DNA of 64,000 bases, from assembly GCA_947632005.1 (NCBI GenBank), contig CANRNU010000001.1:47831-111830 (forward strand), given 5' to 3'. The stretch is from an uncultured Oscillospiraceae bacterium. Its GTDB lineage: Bacteria; Bacillota; Clostridia; Oscillospirales; Oscillospiraceae. The translations under genes and the position numbers were made by a program. Below, one piece after another: positions 33,672-42,845 of this stretch. The number at the start of each line of letters is the position of its first letter. The first letter of the stretch is position 1. Under the pieces are notes generated by a model. It was not told the DNA's origin. It did no database searches and saw only the letters and a list, made by a program, of their open reading frames with translations.

Positions 33672-36600
33672 ATCTCTTAGCGCGCCGGCTGCTTCTGCCG
33701 GTGAGCGTTCCGCCGCCAGCCGCCGCTGCGGCCAGGCCCAGCAGCGCGAGCCCCATGACCGCCAGCCACAGCGCCGGCTGGCTGGGGTCTCCCGTGTTGG
33801 GCGCGCTCCCGGCGGGGGCATTCGTGGCAGCCGGCTTCGCCGGCGCCCTCCAGCCAATGCAGACGGGCGACAGGCTCTTCACTATGATGTGGATGCCGTC
33901 GCTCCCGTTGGCGGGCGTCAGCCTCTCTGTCTGCCCGGCGTTCTCCCCTGCCGTGATCATGTGGACCACCGTGAAGGCATAGCCGGCATTGGTCCCCTCG
34001 GGATAGGGAATGGTGACCGAGACGCCCTCCGCCGGGAAGTTCTCCGCCGTCACCTCCACCCACTTGCCGTCGGCCAGGGTCTCCAGCTTCACATCGTAGA
34101 CGGCATAATTCGTGCCGGTATCGACCTCCTCGGCCAGCACACGGGTGATCTCCTCCACGGTGTCAAGGTCCGGGAACTTCTTCAGTCCTTCCGGGACCTG
34201 GGTGAGCGCGTCCACCTCCAACAGCAGTCCCGTCCCGCAGGCGCAGAGGTGGTAATACCCGTCCTCCCGCTGCTCCCAGCCGGCATTGAACTGGTGGGTG
34301 ACCTTGAAGTCCGCCGTGGCAGTGACCTCGTGATAGTCATCCGTCGCCGCAAATACTGCCTTGACCGTGTATTCGCCCGCCGTGGTGGGCTTGGCCGCGC
34401 TGTACTCGTCCCGGCCCCGCACCGAGTAAGTGAACGTCACGTTCGCCGTTCCGTTGGTCTCGGATTCCGTCACGGGATTTACGCTGTTGTCGCCGCAGGT
34501 GTAGTCCGCCATGGTGACGGTGCCCACACCTTCCAGCCGCTTATCCGTGAAGATGGCGTAGACGGTCCGGTCTTCACTCACCGCCGCCCCGGCGGCAAAA
34601 TCGACGCTGCCGCCCTCTGTGGTGGACCAGCCCTCAAAGGCGAAGCCCGGCCGGACCGGGGCGGCGGGCAGGGTCGCCTCGTGGTTACTGTACCACACGG
34701 CGTCATCCTGACCCTCGACCACGCCGGTGATCCGGTAGACGGTCTTGTCGGCGCTGTCGGTCAGCTCCGGCGTGCCGCTGCCCACGGTCTGGCCCCAGAC
34801 CTGGGGGTCCTGGCCCGATTGCAGCAGATACGCCACCTCGCCGGAGGCGAACTGCGCCGCCGTTTTCGGCATGCCCTCGCCCGCCGCGCCGCAGGCGTCC
34901 AGATAGTAGCAGTTTTCGAGCACCGATTCGTCGTTGGTTATCACGACGCCGCCGGTCGTGTCGCCGGTCACCACGCCGGTGTTATAGCAGTTTTCCACCG
35001 TCGAGTCGCAGATGTTTAGCACGACGCCGGCTGCTTCCCCGCTGCCGCTGACCGCGCCGGTATTGTAGCAGTTTTTTATCGTGCCGAGAAAAGCCGTTCC
35101 CGCGATGCCGCTGGCATAGCCGGCGGTCACCGTGGCGGTATTGGAACAGTTTTCTACCGTGCTGTCATCGAGATCGTTCACGATGCCGCCAGCATAGTTT
35201 CCGGTCACCGGACCGGTGTTGCTGCAGTTTTTCATCGTGCCGGAGTCCCTGTTCGAACCTGCGACGCCGCCGGCAAAATAGCCGGTGACCGGGCCGGCAT
35301 TGCTGCAGCCCTCCACCGTGACTGTGTCTTCGTTCTGACCAACGACGCCGCCGGCAGTTTCGCCGGTCACCGCGCCGGTATTGCTGCAGTTTTTCACCGT
35401 GCCGTGCCATAGATTACACCCTGCGATGCCGCCGGCATGACTTTCGGGAGCGGATACCGTACAGGCATTGCGGCAGTTCTCCACCGTGCCTTCGTTCTCA
35501 CCAACGATGCCGCCAGTATAAGCACCGCCGGTAACGGAGCCCGCCACGGTCAGGTTTTTCACCGTGCCGCCCTCGCCGATCTTTCTGAAAAAGCCCAGTT
35601 TATCCAGGCTGGAGCCGTTGATATTCAGCCCGCTGACGGTGTGATCGCCGCCATCGAAGGTGCCGGCGAACGGATAACCGTACCCCGTCCCGATGGGCGA
35701 CCAGGGTTCATTTTCCAGGTCAATATTCGCCGTGAGCTTGAAATATTGGCCCGCGCCGCCGTCTTTGGACATGCTGTTGATGTAGTAACGGAACGCCTCC
35801 AGCCGCTCTTTATCCGGAATGAGATACGGGTCGTCCGCCGCGCCCGTGCCGCCCGGCGCGTACCGGAGGGTCAGATGCAGGGTCGAATCTTTTATGACGC
35901 CGCAGTCCGCAAGGAATTGGTCGTCCTCCAGCTCTGCACCACTTGTGGGTAAGTTGAGTACCTGCAAACTTAGCGGTATCCCCTCGTTTTCCTTGATCTT
36001 TTCTTTCACGGAGCGCACCGTGTCTGTGGAATTTACATGCAGCTGGGTGTGGTCGCCAGAGAGGGTCTTGACAAAAATATCACAGTCGAAGCGATACCCG
36101 CAGGTGACGCACACGCCATTGGTATAGGTATGTGTGCCCTCGTCCTGTTTTGCGCCGCAGAAGCACTCGTGCCAGTGGTTGCTTCCGCTGGTTTGCCAGG
36201 CTCCGCTGAAATCGTGCGGCTCAAACACCGGCGTCACGGTCACGTCTTCGCCGGGCATGGTGAAGCGGTCGTCTGTCACTTCCACTGTCGGCTCGGTCTC
36301 CCAGCGGACGAAATGATACCCTTCGTTGGGGATAGCGGTCAAAACGATTTGTGTGCCTTCCGACGCGAACTCCGCAGAAGCGCTGGCAGAACCGTTGGCA
36401 GCTGCACCCACGTTCACGTTGTAGCCCGTTTTGATCTTATCCTGTGGCCAGCCATGTTCGGCGTCATACCCCGTCGCGCCCTCGGGGATGAGGATCTCCC
36501 GAAGGGCATCTGCGTTCCGGAAGGTACCTTCGTCGATAGTGGGGGCCGTGCTCCCAAAAAAAGTCAGGGAGGTCAGTTTTTCACAGCCTTGGAACACACA

Positions 36601-37572
36601 GTAGCCCATGGAAGTAAGGCTTGCGGGCAGCGTCAGATGGGTGAGGCCTTTGCAGAAATCAAAGGCGAAATCTTCGATGGTCGTTACCCCATCGGGGATC
36701 TCCGTCAGCACCAGCTTATAGCAATCATCAAAGGCGTTTTTGCCAATCACCTGCAGAGACGCCGGTAGCTCGGCCAGTGTCAAAGAATCGCAGCTGCTAA
36801 AGGCATTTTCTCCGATGGAAGTCACACCCGCCGGAAGCCGGAGCTGGCGAAGATATGTGCACCCATCAAAGGCATCTTTCCCAATCGTTGTCACGCTGTC
36901 AGAAAGCGTGATGCTCTGAAGCTCCGTCCTGCCCTTGAAGCAGCCCTCGCCGATGGATGTCGCGCCGTTCACGATGATCTTCGTGACGCCAAATGGAAAT
37001 CTTTCGCCGGACAGATTCAGCTCACCTTCGCCGGTCAGCGTAACAGTGTCCGTGCCGTCAAAAGTCCACTCAAACCCGTTTATATAGTCTATGGGCGTCG
37101 GCACGTCGGCCCCTGCTTGCCCGTCCAGCGCCAAAATCGCCGAGACGGCGGCGTTGTAACGGGTCATGTCAAGCATTGCCCGCTCGCCGTCAGTAAGGGA
37201 AAGTTTCTTTTCATCAATGGCGGAAAGCTGCGCTTCCACGTCGGCTCGGTTATCGCCTGTGATATCTCCCGCCTCCGGCAGCGCGTCGACGAGGGCCTGC
37301 ACCTGCTGGGCAGGGGTGGGCGCCGCTGTGTCATCCGGGGCGGGCGCGTCGGTGTTTTCCGGGTCAGAGGCGGCCCCGGTATCCGGCGTCTCCGTGCTTT
37401 CCGGGGCGGGCGCCGCCTCCCCGTCGCCGGAGGGCGCGCCCGTTTCGTCCGCGGTCTGCCCATCCTGCGCCGGCAGCGTCTCCTCCTCCGCCAGCGCCGC
37501 CGCAGGCAGCAAGGCCAGGAGCATCATCGCGGCCAGCAGCGCCGCAAAATATCGTCTGCATCTGCGTTTCAT
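33670..37572 (-). CDS. Large surface protein: BspA-type LRR, ubiquitin-like domain, GLUG repeats, sortase-like anchor
   Basis: 1300 residues from ATG 37572. A signal peptide (MKRRCRRYFAALLAAMM onward) is cut near ALAEEE. Then: an acidic Pro/Thr/Glu linker; BspA-type LRR_5 repeats (about 160-385, for example VTTIGKDAFDGCTYLRQLRL); a YHFVRW module; a Cys/His segment ending CVTCGYRF; a ubiquitin-like domain (498-575); about eight GLUG-like repeats (NCSNTGAVTG, about 640-900); a Listeria-Bacteroides repeat (GFAFEGWST); an Ig-like part; and PNTGD, a hydrophobic helix and RSSRRAKR, a probable sortase signal. Likely wall-anchored and host- or mucus-facing. The LRR and GLUG parts look less GC-rich than the ends, suggesting a mosaic. 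Confidence 0.88.
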   Translation of the reverse strand: MKRRCRRYFAALLAAMMLLALLPAAALAEEETLPAQDGQTADETGAPSGDGEAAPAPESTETPDTGAASDPENTDAPAPDDTAAPTPAQQVQALVDALPEAGDITGDNRADVEAQLSAIDEKKLSLTDGERAMLDMTRYNAAVSAILALDGQAGADVPTPIDYINGFEWTFDGTDTVTLTGEGELNLSGERFPFGVTKIIVNGATSIGEGCFKGRTELQSITLSDSVTTIGKDAFDGCTYLRQLRLPAGVTSIGENAFSSCDSLTLAELPASLQVIGKNAFDDCYKLVLTEIPDGVTTIEDFAFDFCKGLTHLTLPASLTSMGYCVFQGCEKLTSLTFFGSTAPTIDEGTFRNADALREILIPEGATGYDAEHGWPQDKIKTGYNVNVGAAANGSASASAEFASEGTQIVLTAIPNEGYHFVRWETEPTVEVTDDRFTMPGEDVTVTPVFEPHDFSGAWQTSGSNHWHECFCGAKQDEGTHTYTNGVCVTCGYRFDCDIFVKTLSGDHTQLHVNSTDTVRSVKEKIKENEGIPLSLQVLNLPTSGAELEDDQFLADCGVIKDSTLHLTLRYAPGGTGAADDPYLIPDKERLEAFRYYINSMSKDGGAGQYFKLTANIDLENEPWSPIGTGYGYPFAGTFDGGDHTVSGLNINGSSLDKLGFFRKIGEGGTVKNLTVAGSVTGGAYTGGIVGENEGTVENCRNACTVSAPESHAGGIAGCNLWHGTVKNCSNTGAVTGETAGGVVGQNEDTVTVEGCSNAGPVTGYFAGGVAGSNRDSGTMKNCSNTGPVTGNYAGGIVNDLDDSTVENCSNTATVTAGYASGIAGTAFLGTIKNCYNTGAVSGSGEAAGVVLNICDSTVENCYNTGVVTGDTTGGVVITNDESVLENCYYLDACGAAGEGMPKTAAQFASGEVAYLLQSGQDPQVWGQTVGSGTPELTDSADKTVYRITGVVEGQDDAVWYSNHEATLPAAPVRPGFAFEGWSTTEGGSVDFAAGAAVSEDRTVYAIFTDKRLEGVGTVTMADYTCGDNSVNPVTESETNGTANVTFTYSVRGRDEYSAAKPTTAGEYTVKAVFAATDDYHEVTATADFKVTHQFNAGWEQREDGYYHLCACGTGLLLEVDALTQVPEGLKKFPDLDTVEEITRVLAEEVDTGTNYAVYDVKLETLADGKWVEVTAENFPAEGVSVTIPYPEGTNAGYAFTVVHMITAGENAGQTERLTPANGSDGIHIIVKSLSPVCIGWRAPAKPAATNAPAGSAPNTGDPSQPALWLAVMGLALLGLAAAAAGGGTLTGRSSRRAKR
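34900..35560 (-). repeat. GLUG-type internal repeats in the surface protein gene
   Basis: About eight imperfect copies of 60-80 bases recur. On the plus strand the shared core is like TTGCTGCAGTTTTTCATCGTGCCG (varied copies near 35042, 35130, 35210, 35300, 35380), coding for VKNCSNTG or VENCYNTG, each with a GGVVG- or GGIAG-type turn. Such arrays can expand or shrink by recombination. Confidence 0.75.
35848..36081 (-). other. Ubiquitin-like domain inside the surface protein (residues 498-575)
   Basis: Protein segment begins DIFVKTLSGDHTQLHV and continues STDTVRSVKEKIKENEGIP, then ELEDDQFLADCGVIKDSTL and HLTLR. Aligned by eye to eukaryotic ubiquitin (MQIFVKTLTGK..., [48 protein letters not shown]) it keeps about 35 of roughly 74 positions, with a two-residue insertion near the middle. 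Lys6, Lys27, Lys29 and Lys63 equivalents are kept; Lys11, Lys33 and Lys48 are not. Leu8 is kept; Ile44 is Asn and Val70 is Thr. The end is RYAPGG where ubiquitin has RLRGG. It is embedded, not terminal, so it could not be conjugated unless cut. Confidence 0.85.
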
Positions 37573-37727
37573 CCCGGATCCCTCTCTCCTATGGAACATG
37601 CGTTTCGCATATCGCCGGCCATTTTGCCGCAGCCGGTGGGCCGCAGCGCTTTCGACTGAGGATATACACGGCTAACTTTATCACGGTAAACGCCAAAAAT
37701 CAACACAAAACACCTGGATATCTGTGG

Positions 37728-37758
37728 AAAATCCGGACGGCATACCGTCCGGATTTTT
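37728..37758 (-). terminator. Terminator after the GltA-type oxidoreductase gene
   Basis: AAATCCGGACGG and CCGTCCGGATTT pair around CATA, with A/T tracts on both sides. On the minus strand it follows the stop at 37767 directly and lies about 155 bases before the surface-protein start. 37573-37727 holds no gene; a leader and promoter for the surface protein are expected there, but no clear hexamers were seen. Confidence 0.85.
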
Positions 37759-37766
37759 CCGATGAC

Positions 37767-39098
37767 TCATTTTTCCTGTATGTACCGGTCGATGCCGCGG
37801 GCAGCGGCTTTTCCGGCTGCCATGGCCCGGATGACTGTGGCCGCGCCGGTGACCGCGTCGCCCCCGGCAAATACGCCCACACGGCTGGTCTCGCCCGTAT
37901 CGGCATCCGCCGCCACGCCGCCCGCCTCTGTGGCGTTCAGGCCCGGCGTGGTATGCAGCAGGATCGCGTCGGGGCCTCCCCCCAGGGCCACGATGACCGT
38001 TTCCGCCGGCAGGACGGTCTCACCGCCCTCCGGACCTATCCCGGCAGTCCGGACGGCACAGACCCGCCCGTCCTCTCCGGCCAGCAGTTCCACCGGCCAG
38101 GTCCGGGGCAGAAAGGCAACGCCCTCCGCCTGGCCCCGGCCAATCTCCTCCCGCCGGGCCGTCAGGTCCTCCAGGGACCCCCGGCACAGCACGGACACCG
38201 ACGCGGCGCCCAGCCGCAGCGCCGTGCGGGCGGCGTCCAGGGCCATATCCCCGTCGCCCACCACAGCCGCGCGTTTTCCGGCCATGAAGCCTCGGTCCAG
38301 TTCCTCCGCCCCCATGAGAAGGTCCTTGGCCGACAGTACGCCGGGCAGTTCCTCCCCCGGTATCTCCAGCTTCCGGTGCGCTCCGGCGCCGGAGCCGATG
38401 AAGACGGCTTCAAATCCCTGCTCGAACAGCTCATCCACGCTGTCCATCTTCCCAATGGCGGAGCTCGTGACGATCCGAACGCCCAGTCCCGCCAGCAGCG
38501 CGATCTCCCGCGCCGCGATCTCCCGGGGCAGCCGGAAGGCCGGAATGCCGTGGGTGAGAAGTCCGCCGGGTTCATCCAGCGCCTCGAACACCGTCACGCC
38601 ATAGCCCATCCTGGCCAGCTCGCCCGCACAGGTGAGCCCCGCCGGGCCGGCGCCGATGACGGCGACTTTGTGGCCGTTGGGCTCTGCCGCCGGGGCCGCA
38701 GCCTCTCCGGCAGCGTTTTTCATATGCCAGTCGGCCACAAACCGCTCCAGCCGCCCGATGGCCACCGGCTCCCCTTTGATGCCTCGGACGCACCGCCCCT
38801 CGCACTGGGCCTCTTGGGGACAGACCCGCCCGCAGACCGCCGGCAGACTGGTGACCGCAGACAGCGCCTCATAGGCTCCCTTGAAGTCGCCTTCTGCGAC
38901 CTTCGCCACAAACTCAGGGATGGGAACAGACAGCTGACAGCCGCCGATGCACTGTGGCCGCAGACAGTGCAGGCACCGTTTCGCCTCGTCTGACGCCTGC
39001 TCCGGCGTGTACCCCAGGGCTACCTCCTCAAAATTGCCGGTCCTTGTCTTGGGGTCCTGTTCCGGCATGGGGGTCTTATCCATTCGCATATTCGCCAT
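37767..39098 (-). CDS. GltA-type NADPH-dependent glutamate synthase-like oxidoreductase
   Basis: 443 residues. An N-terminal domain with Cys for two 4Fe-4S clusters (RCLHCLRPQCIGGC; CGRVCPQEAQCEGRCVRG) precedes an FAD site (VIGAGPAGLTCAGELARMGY) and an NAD(P) site (VVGDGDMALDAA, where GGGNVAMDAA is usual). This is the GltD/NfnB/homotetrameric GltA family. Without a large-subunit gene nearby it may be a stand-alone electron transferase rather than a glutamate synthase. ATG 39098 has GGAGGTGAAAGC just upstream; an earlier in-frame start is poor. Confidence 0.85.
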   Translation of the reverse strand: MANMRMDKTPMPEQDPKTRTGNFEEVALGYTPEQASDEAKRCLHCLRPQCIGGCQLSVPIPEFVAKVAEGDFKGAYEALSAVTSLPAVCGRVCPQEAQCEGRCVRGIKGEPVAIGRLERFVADWHMKNAAGEAAAPAAEPNGHKVAVIGAGPAGLTCAGELARMGYGVTVFEALDEPGGLLTHGIPAFRLPREIAAREIALLAGLGVRIVTSSAIGKMDSVDELFEQGFEAVFIGSGAGAHRKLEIPGEELPGVLSAKDLLMGAEELDRGFMAGKRAAVVGDGDMALDAARTALRLGAASVSVLCRGSLEDLTARREEIGRGQAEGVAFLPRTWPVELLAGEDGRVCAVRTAGIGPEGGETVLPAETVIVALGGGPDAILLHTTPGLNATEAGGVAADADTGETSRVGVFAGGDAVTGAATVIRAMAAGKAAARGIDRYIQEK

Positions 39099-39188
39099 GC
39101 TTTCACCTCCCGCATTTCGCAACGGATCAGTCATATCCTACCAAAAATCCCACTTCCTTGGAAGTGTTATTGCATGAAATATAGCGGT

Positions 39189-40532
39189 TCAAGCCTCCAA
39201 CGACATCAGTGCGTCCACGATCTTCTCAAAACCCATGGCCCGGCTGGCCTTGACCAGCACGGCATCCCCCGGCCGGATCAGTGTGGGCAGGGCGGATATC
39301 AGCTCCTCCGTCATGGAAAACCAGACGGCCTCCTCCCCCGCGCCGGCGGCGATCTGCTTTGCCTCGGGACCGCAGGCGATCACGGCGGCGCATCTCTCCG
39401 CCGCAAAGGCGCCGATCCCGCGGTGCAGCTCCGGGCCGGTGGGGCCCAGCTCCCGCATATCTCCCAAAATGGCCACAGGACGGCCCGGCAGCCGGGTCAA
39501 GCTCTCGATGGCGCTTCTGGTGCTGGTGGGATTGGCGTTGTAGCAGTCGTCCAGGATGGTGACCGTCCCTGCGGTCCGCACCCGGCCCCGGCTGCCCACC
39601 GTCTCATAGGCCGCCACGCCCGCGGCGATCTGCTCATCCGTCAGGCCCAGCTCCAGCCCCACCGCGGCCCCCATCAGGGCGGCATAGACCATGTGGTCAC
39701 CGAAGGCGGGGATGGTCACCGGAATGCGCCGTTCCCCGGCCAGGATGGTGCAGTGCATGCCCCCGGTCCCTGCCGCCGCCACATCCGCCGCCCGGACGTC
39801 GCAGTGCTCTCCCAGGCCGAACAGGATCTTTCTATGGCCAAAGTCATGGGCCCGGAGCAGCTGGTCGTCACCGTTGGCGATGATGACGCCCTCCGGCCCC
39901 ATGCCCTCCACCATCTCGCCCTTGGCCCGGAGCACGCCGGACCGGTCGCCCAAAAACTCCAGGTGGGCGTCGCCGATGAGGGTATACACGCCGATATCGG
40001 GCCGGACCATCTCCGTGAGACGGCGCATCTCCCCAAAGCCGGAGATGCCCATCTCCACCACGGCGGCCTCGTGCTCCTGCCGAAGCCGGAACAGGGTCAG
40101 GGGCACGCCGAGCTCGTTGTTGAAATTTTTCTCCGTCTTCAGGGTATTGAATCGCTGCTCCAGCACCGCCGCGATCATCTCTTTGGCGGTGGTCTTGCCC
40201 ACAGAGCCGGTCACACCGATGAAGGGAATGCTGAACCGGGTACGGTAATACGCCGCGACTGTCCGGAGGGCCGCCTGGGTGTCCGGGACCAGTATCTGGC
40301 AGACGGGCGCGTCCACGAACCGCTGGCACAGCACGCACGCCGCGCCCTTTTCTGCCGCCTGGGGGATGAAGTCGTGCCCGTCCGCCCTGGCGCCGGGAAT
40401 GGCCGCGAACAGACACCCCGGCGCAATAGCTCGGCTGTCCGTGGTGACGGCGGTCAGTTCTTCTGCCGGGAGCTCACCTCTGACCTGGCCGCCGGTGAGC
40501 TCCGCCACCGTCCTTGGGGTCAAATCCTTCAT
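39189..40532 (-). CDS. murF: UDP-N-acetylmuramoyl-tripeptide--D-alanyl-D-alanine ligase
   Basis: Adds D-Ala-D-Ala to complete the peptidoglycan pentapeptide precursor. 447 residues: VTTDSRAIAPGCLFAAIPG, ATP loop GVTGSVGKTTAKEM, KNFNNELGVPLTLF, and DDCYNANPTSTRSAI. Directly downstream of ddl, which makes its dipeptide substrate; the gap is 12 bases, so one operon. Confidence 0.96.
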   Translation of the reverse strand: MKDLTPRTVAELTGGQVRGELPAEELTAVTTDSRAIAPGCLFAAIPGARADGHDFIPQAAEKGAACVLCQRFVDAPVCQILVPDTQAALRTVAAYYRTRFSIPFIGVTGSVGKTTAKEMIAAVLEQRFNTLKTEKNFNNELGVPLTLFRLRQEHEAAVVEMGISGFGEMRRLTEMVRPDIGVYTLIGDAHLEFLGDRSGVLRAKGEMVEGMGPEGVIIANGDDQLLRAHDFGHRKILFGLGEHCDVRAADVAAAGTGGMHCTILAGERRIPVTIPAFGDHMVYAALMGAAVGLELGLTDEQIAAGVAAYETVGSRGRVRTAGTVTILDDCYNANPTSTRSAIESLTRLPGRPVAILGDMRELGPTGPELHRGIGAFAAERCAAVIACGPEAKQIAAGAGEEAVWFSMTEELISALPTLIRPGDAVLVKASRAMGFEKIVDALMSLEA

Positions 40533-40544
40533 ATTTTGCCCGCC

Positions 40545-41570
40545 TTACTGATACTTTTTCATTGAGGCGTCGATGAGCGCCTGGCACAGCGTGCCGTAAT
40601 CCATGCCCATAGCCCGGCCCATCCGGGGGATCAGGCTGGTGGGGGTCATGCCGGGCAGGGTGTTGGCCTCCAGGCAGTAGAACACCCCGTCCTGGCCCAT
40701 GATGAAGTCCACGCGGCCATAGGCCTGCAGGCGCAGGGTCTGATAGACCTTCTCCGCCAGGCGCTGGATGGCGTCGGTCTGGTCCGCCGTGATGGGCGCG
40801 GGGCACGGTTCGTCCGTCATGCCGGGCTGGTACTTGTTTTTATAGTCATAAAACCCAGATTTGGGGATGATCTCCGTCACAGGCATGGCCTTGCCGTCCA
40901 GTACGCCCACGGTGAGTTCCCGTCCGGCGATGAAATCCTCGGCCAGGACGCGGTCTTCGTACCGGAAGGCCAGCTCCAGCGCCGCCTCGTACTCCTCCGG
41001 CCCCCGGACGATGGTGGTACCCACGCTGCTGCCGCCGGAGCAGGGCTTCACCACGCAGGGGAACGAAGGCGTCGGCGCCGGCTGGTCCTTGCAGATGGTG
41101 ACGCCCTTCGCCATCGGCACGCCTGCCGCCTGAAGCAGCGCCTTGGAAACGGCCTTATCCATGGCCAGGGCGCTGCCCAGATATCCGCTGCCGGTGTAGC
41201 GCACGCCGCTCATATCGAAATAGGCCTGGAGCTTGCCGTTCTCTCCCTCCTCGCCGTGAAGGGCCAGAAACACGATGTCCGCCGCCTTGCAGATATCCAG
41301 CACGTTGGGACCCACCGGGCCCTGTCCGGGACGCATGGCCCGCACAGCGGCCAGGTCCGGGGCGTCCTCCGCCACGGAAAAAGCGCTGTCGGCGTCCTCC
41401 GCCGTAAACACGTCATCCACCGTCTTGATGGGCTCGGTCCAGCCCAGAAACAGGTCCAGCAGCACCACCTGATGGCCCAGGCCGCGAAGGGCCCCGGCAA
41501 TGCCCCTGCCGCTGGACAGGGACACGTCCCGTTCGTTGGAAAGCCCTCCGCAGAGCACCGCGATCCTCAT
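40545..41570 (-). CDS. ddl: D-alanine--D-alanine ligase
   Basis: ATP-grasp ligase that joins two D-Ala. 341 residues. CGGLSNERDVSLSSG, ALHGEEGENGKLQ, VKPCSGGSSVG, the FYDYKNKY loop with the Tyr typical of D-Ala-D-Ala enzymes, and the metal-binding ANTLPGMTPTSLIP. Nothing suggests a D-Lac (VanA-type) enzyme. Start ATG 41570 with AGGAGGAG upstream. Feeds murF. Confidence 0.95.
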   Translation of the reverse strand: MRIAVLCGGLSNERDVSLSSGRGIAGALRGLGHQVVLLDLFLGWTEPIKTVDDVFTAEDADSAFSVAEDAPDLAAVRAMRPGQGPVGPNVLDICKAADIVFLALHGEEGENGKLQAYFDMSGVRYTGSGYLGSALAMDKAVSKALLQAAGVPMAKGVTICKDQPAPTPSFPCVVKPCSGGSSVGTTIVRGPEEYEAALELAFRYEDRVLAEDFIAGRELTVGVLDGKAMPVTEIIPKSGFYDYKNKYQPGMTDEPCPAPITADQTDAIQRLAEKVYQTLRLQAYGRVDFIMGQDGVFYCLEANTLPGMTPTSLIPRMGRAMGMDYGTLCQALIDASMKKYQ

Positions 41571-41839
41571 ATCAGTCTCCTCCTGAAATTTCTGCCGGTC
41601 ATTCCTTTACCGGTCGTTTCATTATATCCGCTACGAATCGCAAGAAACATTGTTCTATGTGCTTGAAACAATGCAAAAAATGCTAGATTATGGTACATTA
41701 CCAAGTGAGCGAGGTGCGAATATGAACAACCGCTATTTTACCATATCCGGAAGATTCGCGCAATTGTATTGTCTTATTTTCAGAAATATGTTAATATATC
41801 CTTTAGTGTGCATAGCGAAGCATAGGAAGGAAACAGACC
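41571..41839. other. Divergent intergenic region ddl / exonuclease
   Basis: AT-rich, no convincing gene; a short open frame over 41650-41859 has no family features and runs into the exonuclease gene. On the minus strand TATAAT occurs about 55-60 bases before ddl without a good -35. A plus-strand promoter is annotated separately. Confidence 0.6.
41769..41797 (+). promoter_or_regulatory. Sigma-A promoter for the exonuclease gene
   Basis: TTGTCT, 17 bases, TAATAT, ending 42 bases before the ATG. Good spacing and near-consensus hexamers. Confidence 0.6.
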
Positions 41840-42805
41840 ATGCCATACATTGTCATTGACCTGGAATGGAACCAGGCCATGAGCGCAAAATCCTCCGTTT
41901 TCAACCATCTGCCCATCCATCTGCGGGGCGAGATCATCCAGATCGGCGCGGTAAAGCTCAACGACGACTTCTCCCCCGGGGAGGAATTCCAGTGCGACGT
42001 GAGCCCGGTGTGGTTCCGGAAGATGCACTATAAGGTCAAAAAGCTCACCGGATTCGACAACGACCGCCTGGCCCACGGGCTCCCCTTTTCCCAGGCCCTG
42101 GAGCAGTTCCTCGCCTGGTGCGGCCCGGACTGCACCTTCATGACCTGGGGCTATGACGACAGCGGCATCATGGAGCAGAACTGCATCATCCACGACCTGG
42201 ACATCGACTGGATGGGCCAGTGGATCAATCTGCAGCTCATCTATAACATGCTCACCGAGGACGAGGACCGGAACCAGAAATCCCTGGAGACCGCCATGGA
42301 GCACTTCGGCATCGAACAGACCCGGGTGGCCCACGATGCCCTGGGTGACGCCTACAACACCGCCCTTGTGTGCTCCCGGCTGGACATGGCCCGTGGCCTC
42401 GCCAATTACGGGACGCTGGTCCATCAGCTCAGCCGCCGGACCCATGGCGGTGAGCAGCGGGGCCCCAAGCCCCTGGAGCACTCCGTATCGTCCACCTACA
42501 GCACCCGGGAGGAGCTTTGGGAAGCGGCGGAACAGGCCCGGGCCGTGTGCCCGGTCTGCGGCAAGCTCCTGGAGCGCACCCGCTGGGTCAGCCAAGGGGA
42601 CCACCGGTATATGTCCCTGGCCACCTGCGGCGAGCACGGCTCCTATCTGTGCCGCATCCGCCTGCGCCGCGACGAGAACGGCTCCTGGCTGGCCAACCGC
42701 CTGCTCTATCAGGCGGACGAGGAAATGGTCAAGAGCTTTCAGGAGCGCCAGACCCATCCCCGCCGACGGCGCCGGAGCCGGAAGAGCCCGGCAAACCCCA
42801 CATAA
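41840..42805 (+). CDS. DEDDh 3'-5' exonuclease, KapD/ERI1-like
   Basis: 321 residues. Exonuclease motif I IVIDLEWNQ (Asp and Glu), motif II WGYDDSGIM (Asp), and motif III VAHDALGDAYNT (His and Asp) make a complete DEDDh site in residues 1-190. The C-terminal part has a CPVCGKLLER pair and a later CGEHGSYLC that could form a zinc ribbon, then a basic tail RRRRRSRKS. It may act on RNA or DNA; ERI1-like relatives prefer RNA. Own promoter and terminator, so monocistronic. Confidence 0.85.
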   Translation: MPYIVIDLEWNQAMSAKSSVFNHLPIHLRGEIIQIGAVKLNDDFSPGEEFQCDVSPVWFRKMHYKVKKLTGFDNDRLAHGLPFSQALEQFLAWCGPDCTFMTWGYDDSGIMEQNCIIHDLDIDWMGQWINLQLIYNMLTEDEDRNQKSLETAMEHFGIEQTRVAHDALGDAYNTALVCSRLDMARGLANYGTLVHQLSRRTHGGEQRGPKPLEHSVSSTYSTREELWEAAEQARAVCPVCGKLLERTRWVSQGDHRYMSLATCGEHGSYLCRIRLRRDENGSWLANRLLYQADEEMVKSFQERQTHPRRRRRSRKSPANPT

Positions 42806-42811
42806 ATGTGA

Positions 42812-42839
42812 AAAACGGACGGCTCATGCCGTCCGTTTT
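42812..42839. terminator. Bidirectional terminator
   Basis: AAAACGGACGGC (42812-42823) pairs with GCCGTCCGTTTT (42828-42839) around TCAT, between two convergent genes. Confidence 0.9.
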
Positions 42840-42845
42840 CTGCTG

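Noticed and set aside
34900..35560. Repeats as a CRISPR array
   Set aside because: The repeats are imperfect, in frame, and code for GLUG motifs; no cas genes are nearby.
40545..41570. Ddl as a vancomycin-type D-Ala-D-Lac ligase
   Set aside because: The FYDYKNKY loop has the Tyr typical of D-Ala-D-Ala ligases; no vanH or vanX nearby.
41650..41859. 69-codon frame before the exonuclease
   Set aside because: No ribosome site, covers the exonuclease promoter and start.
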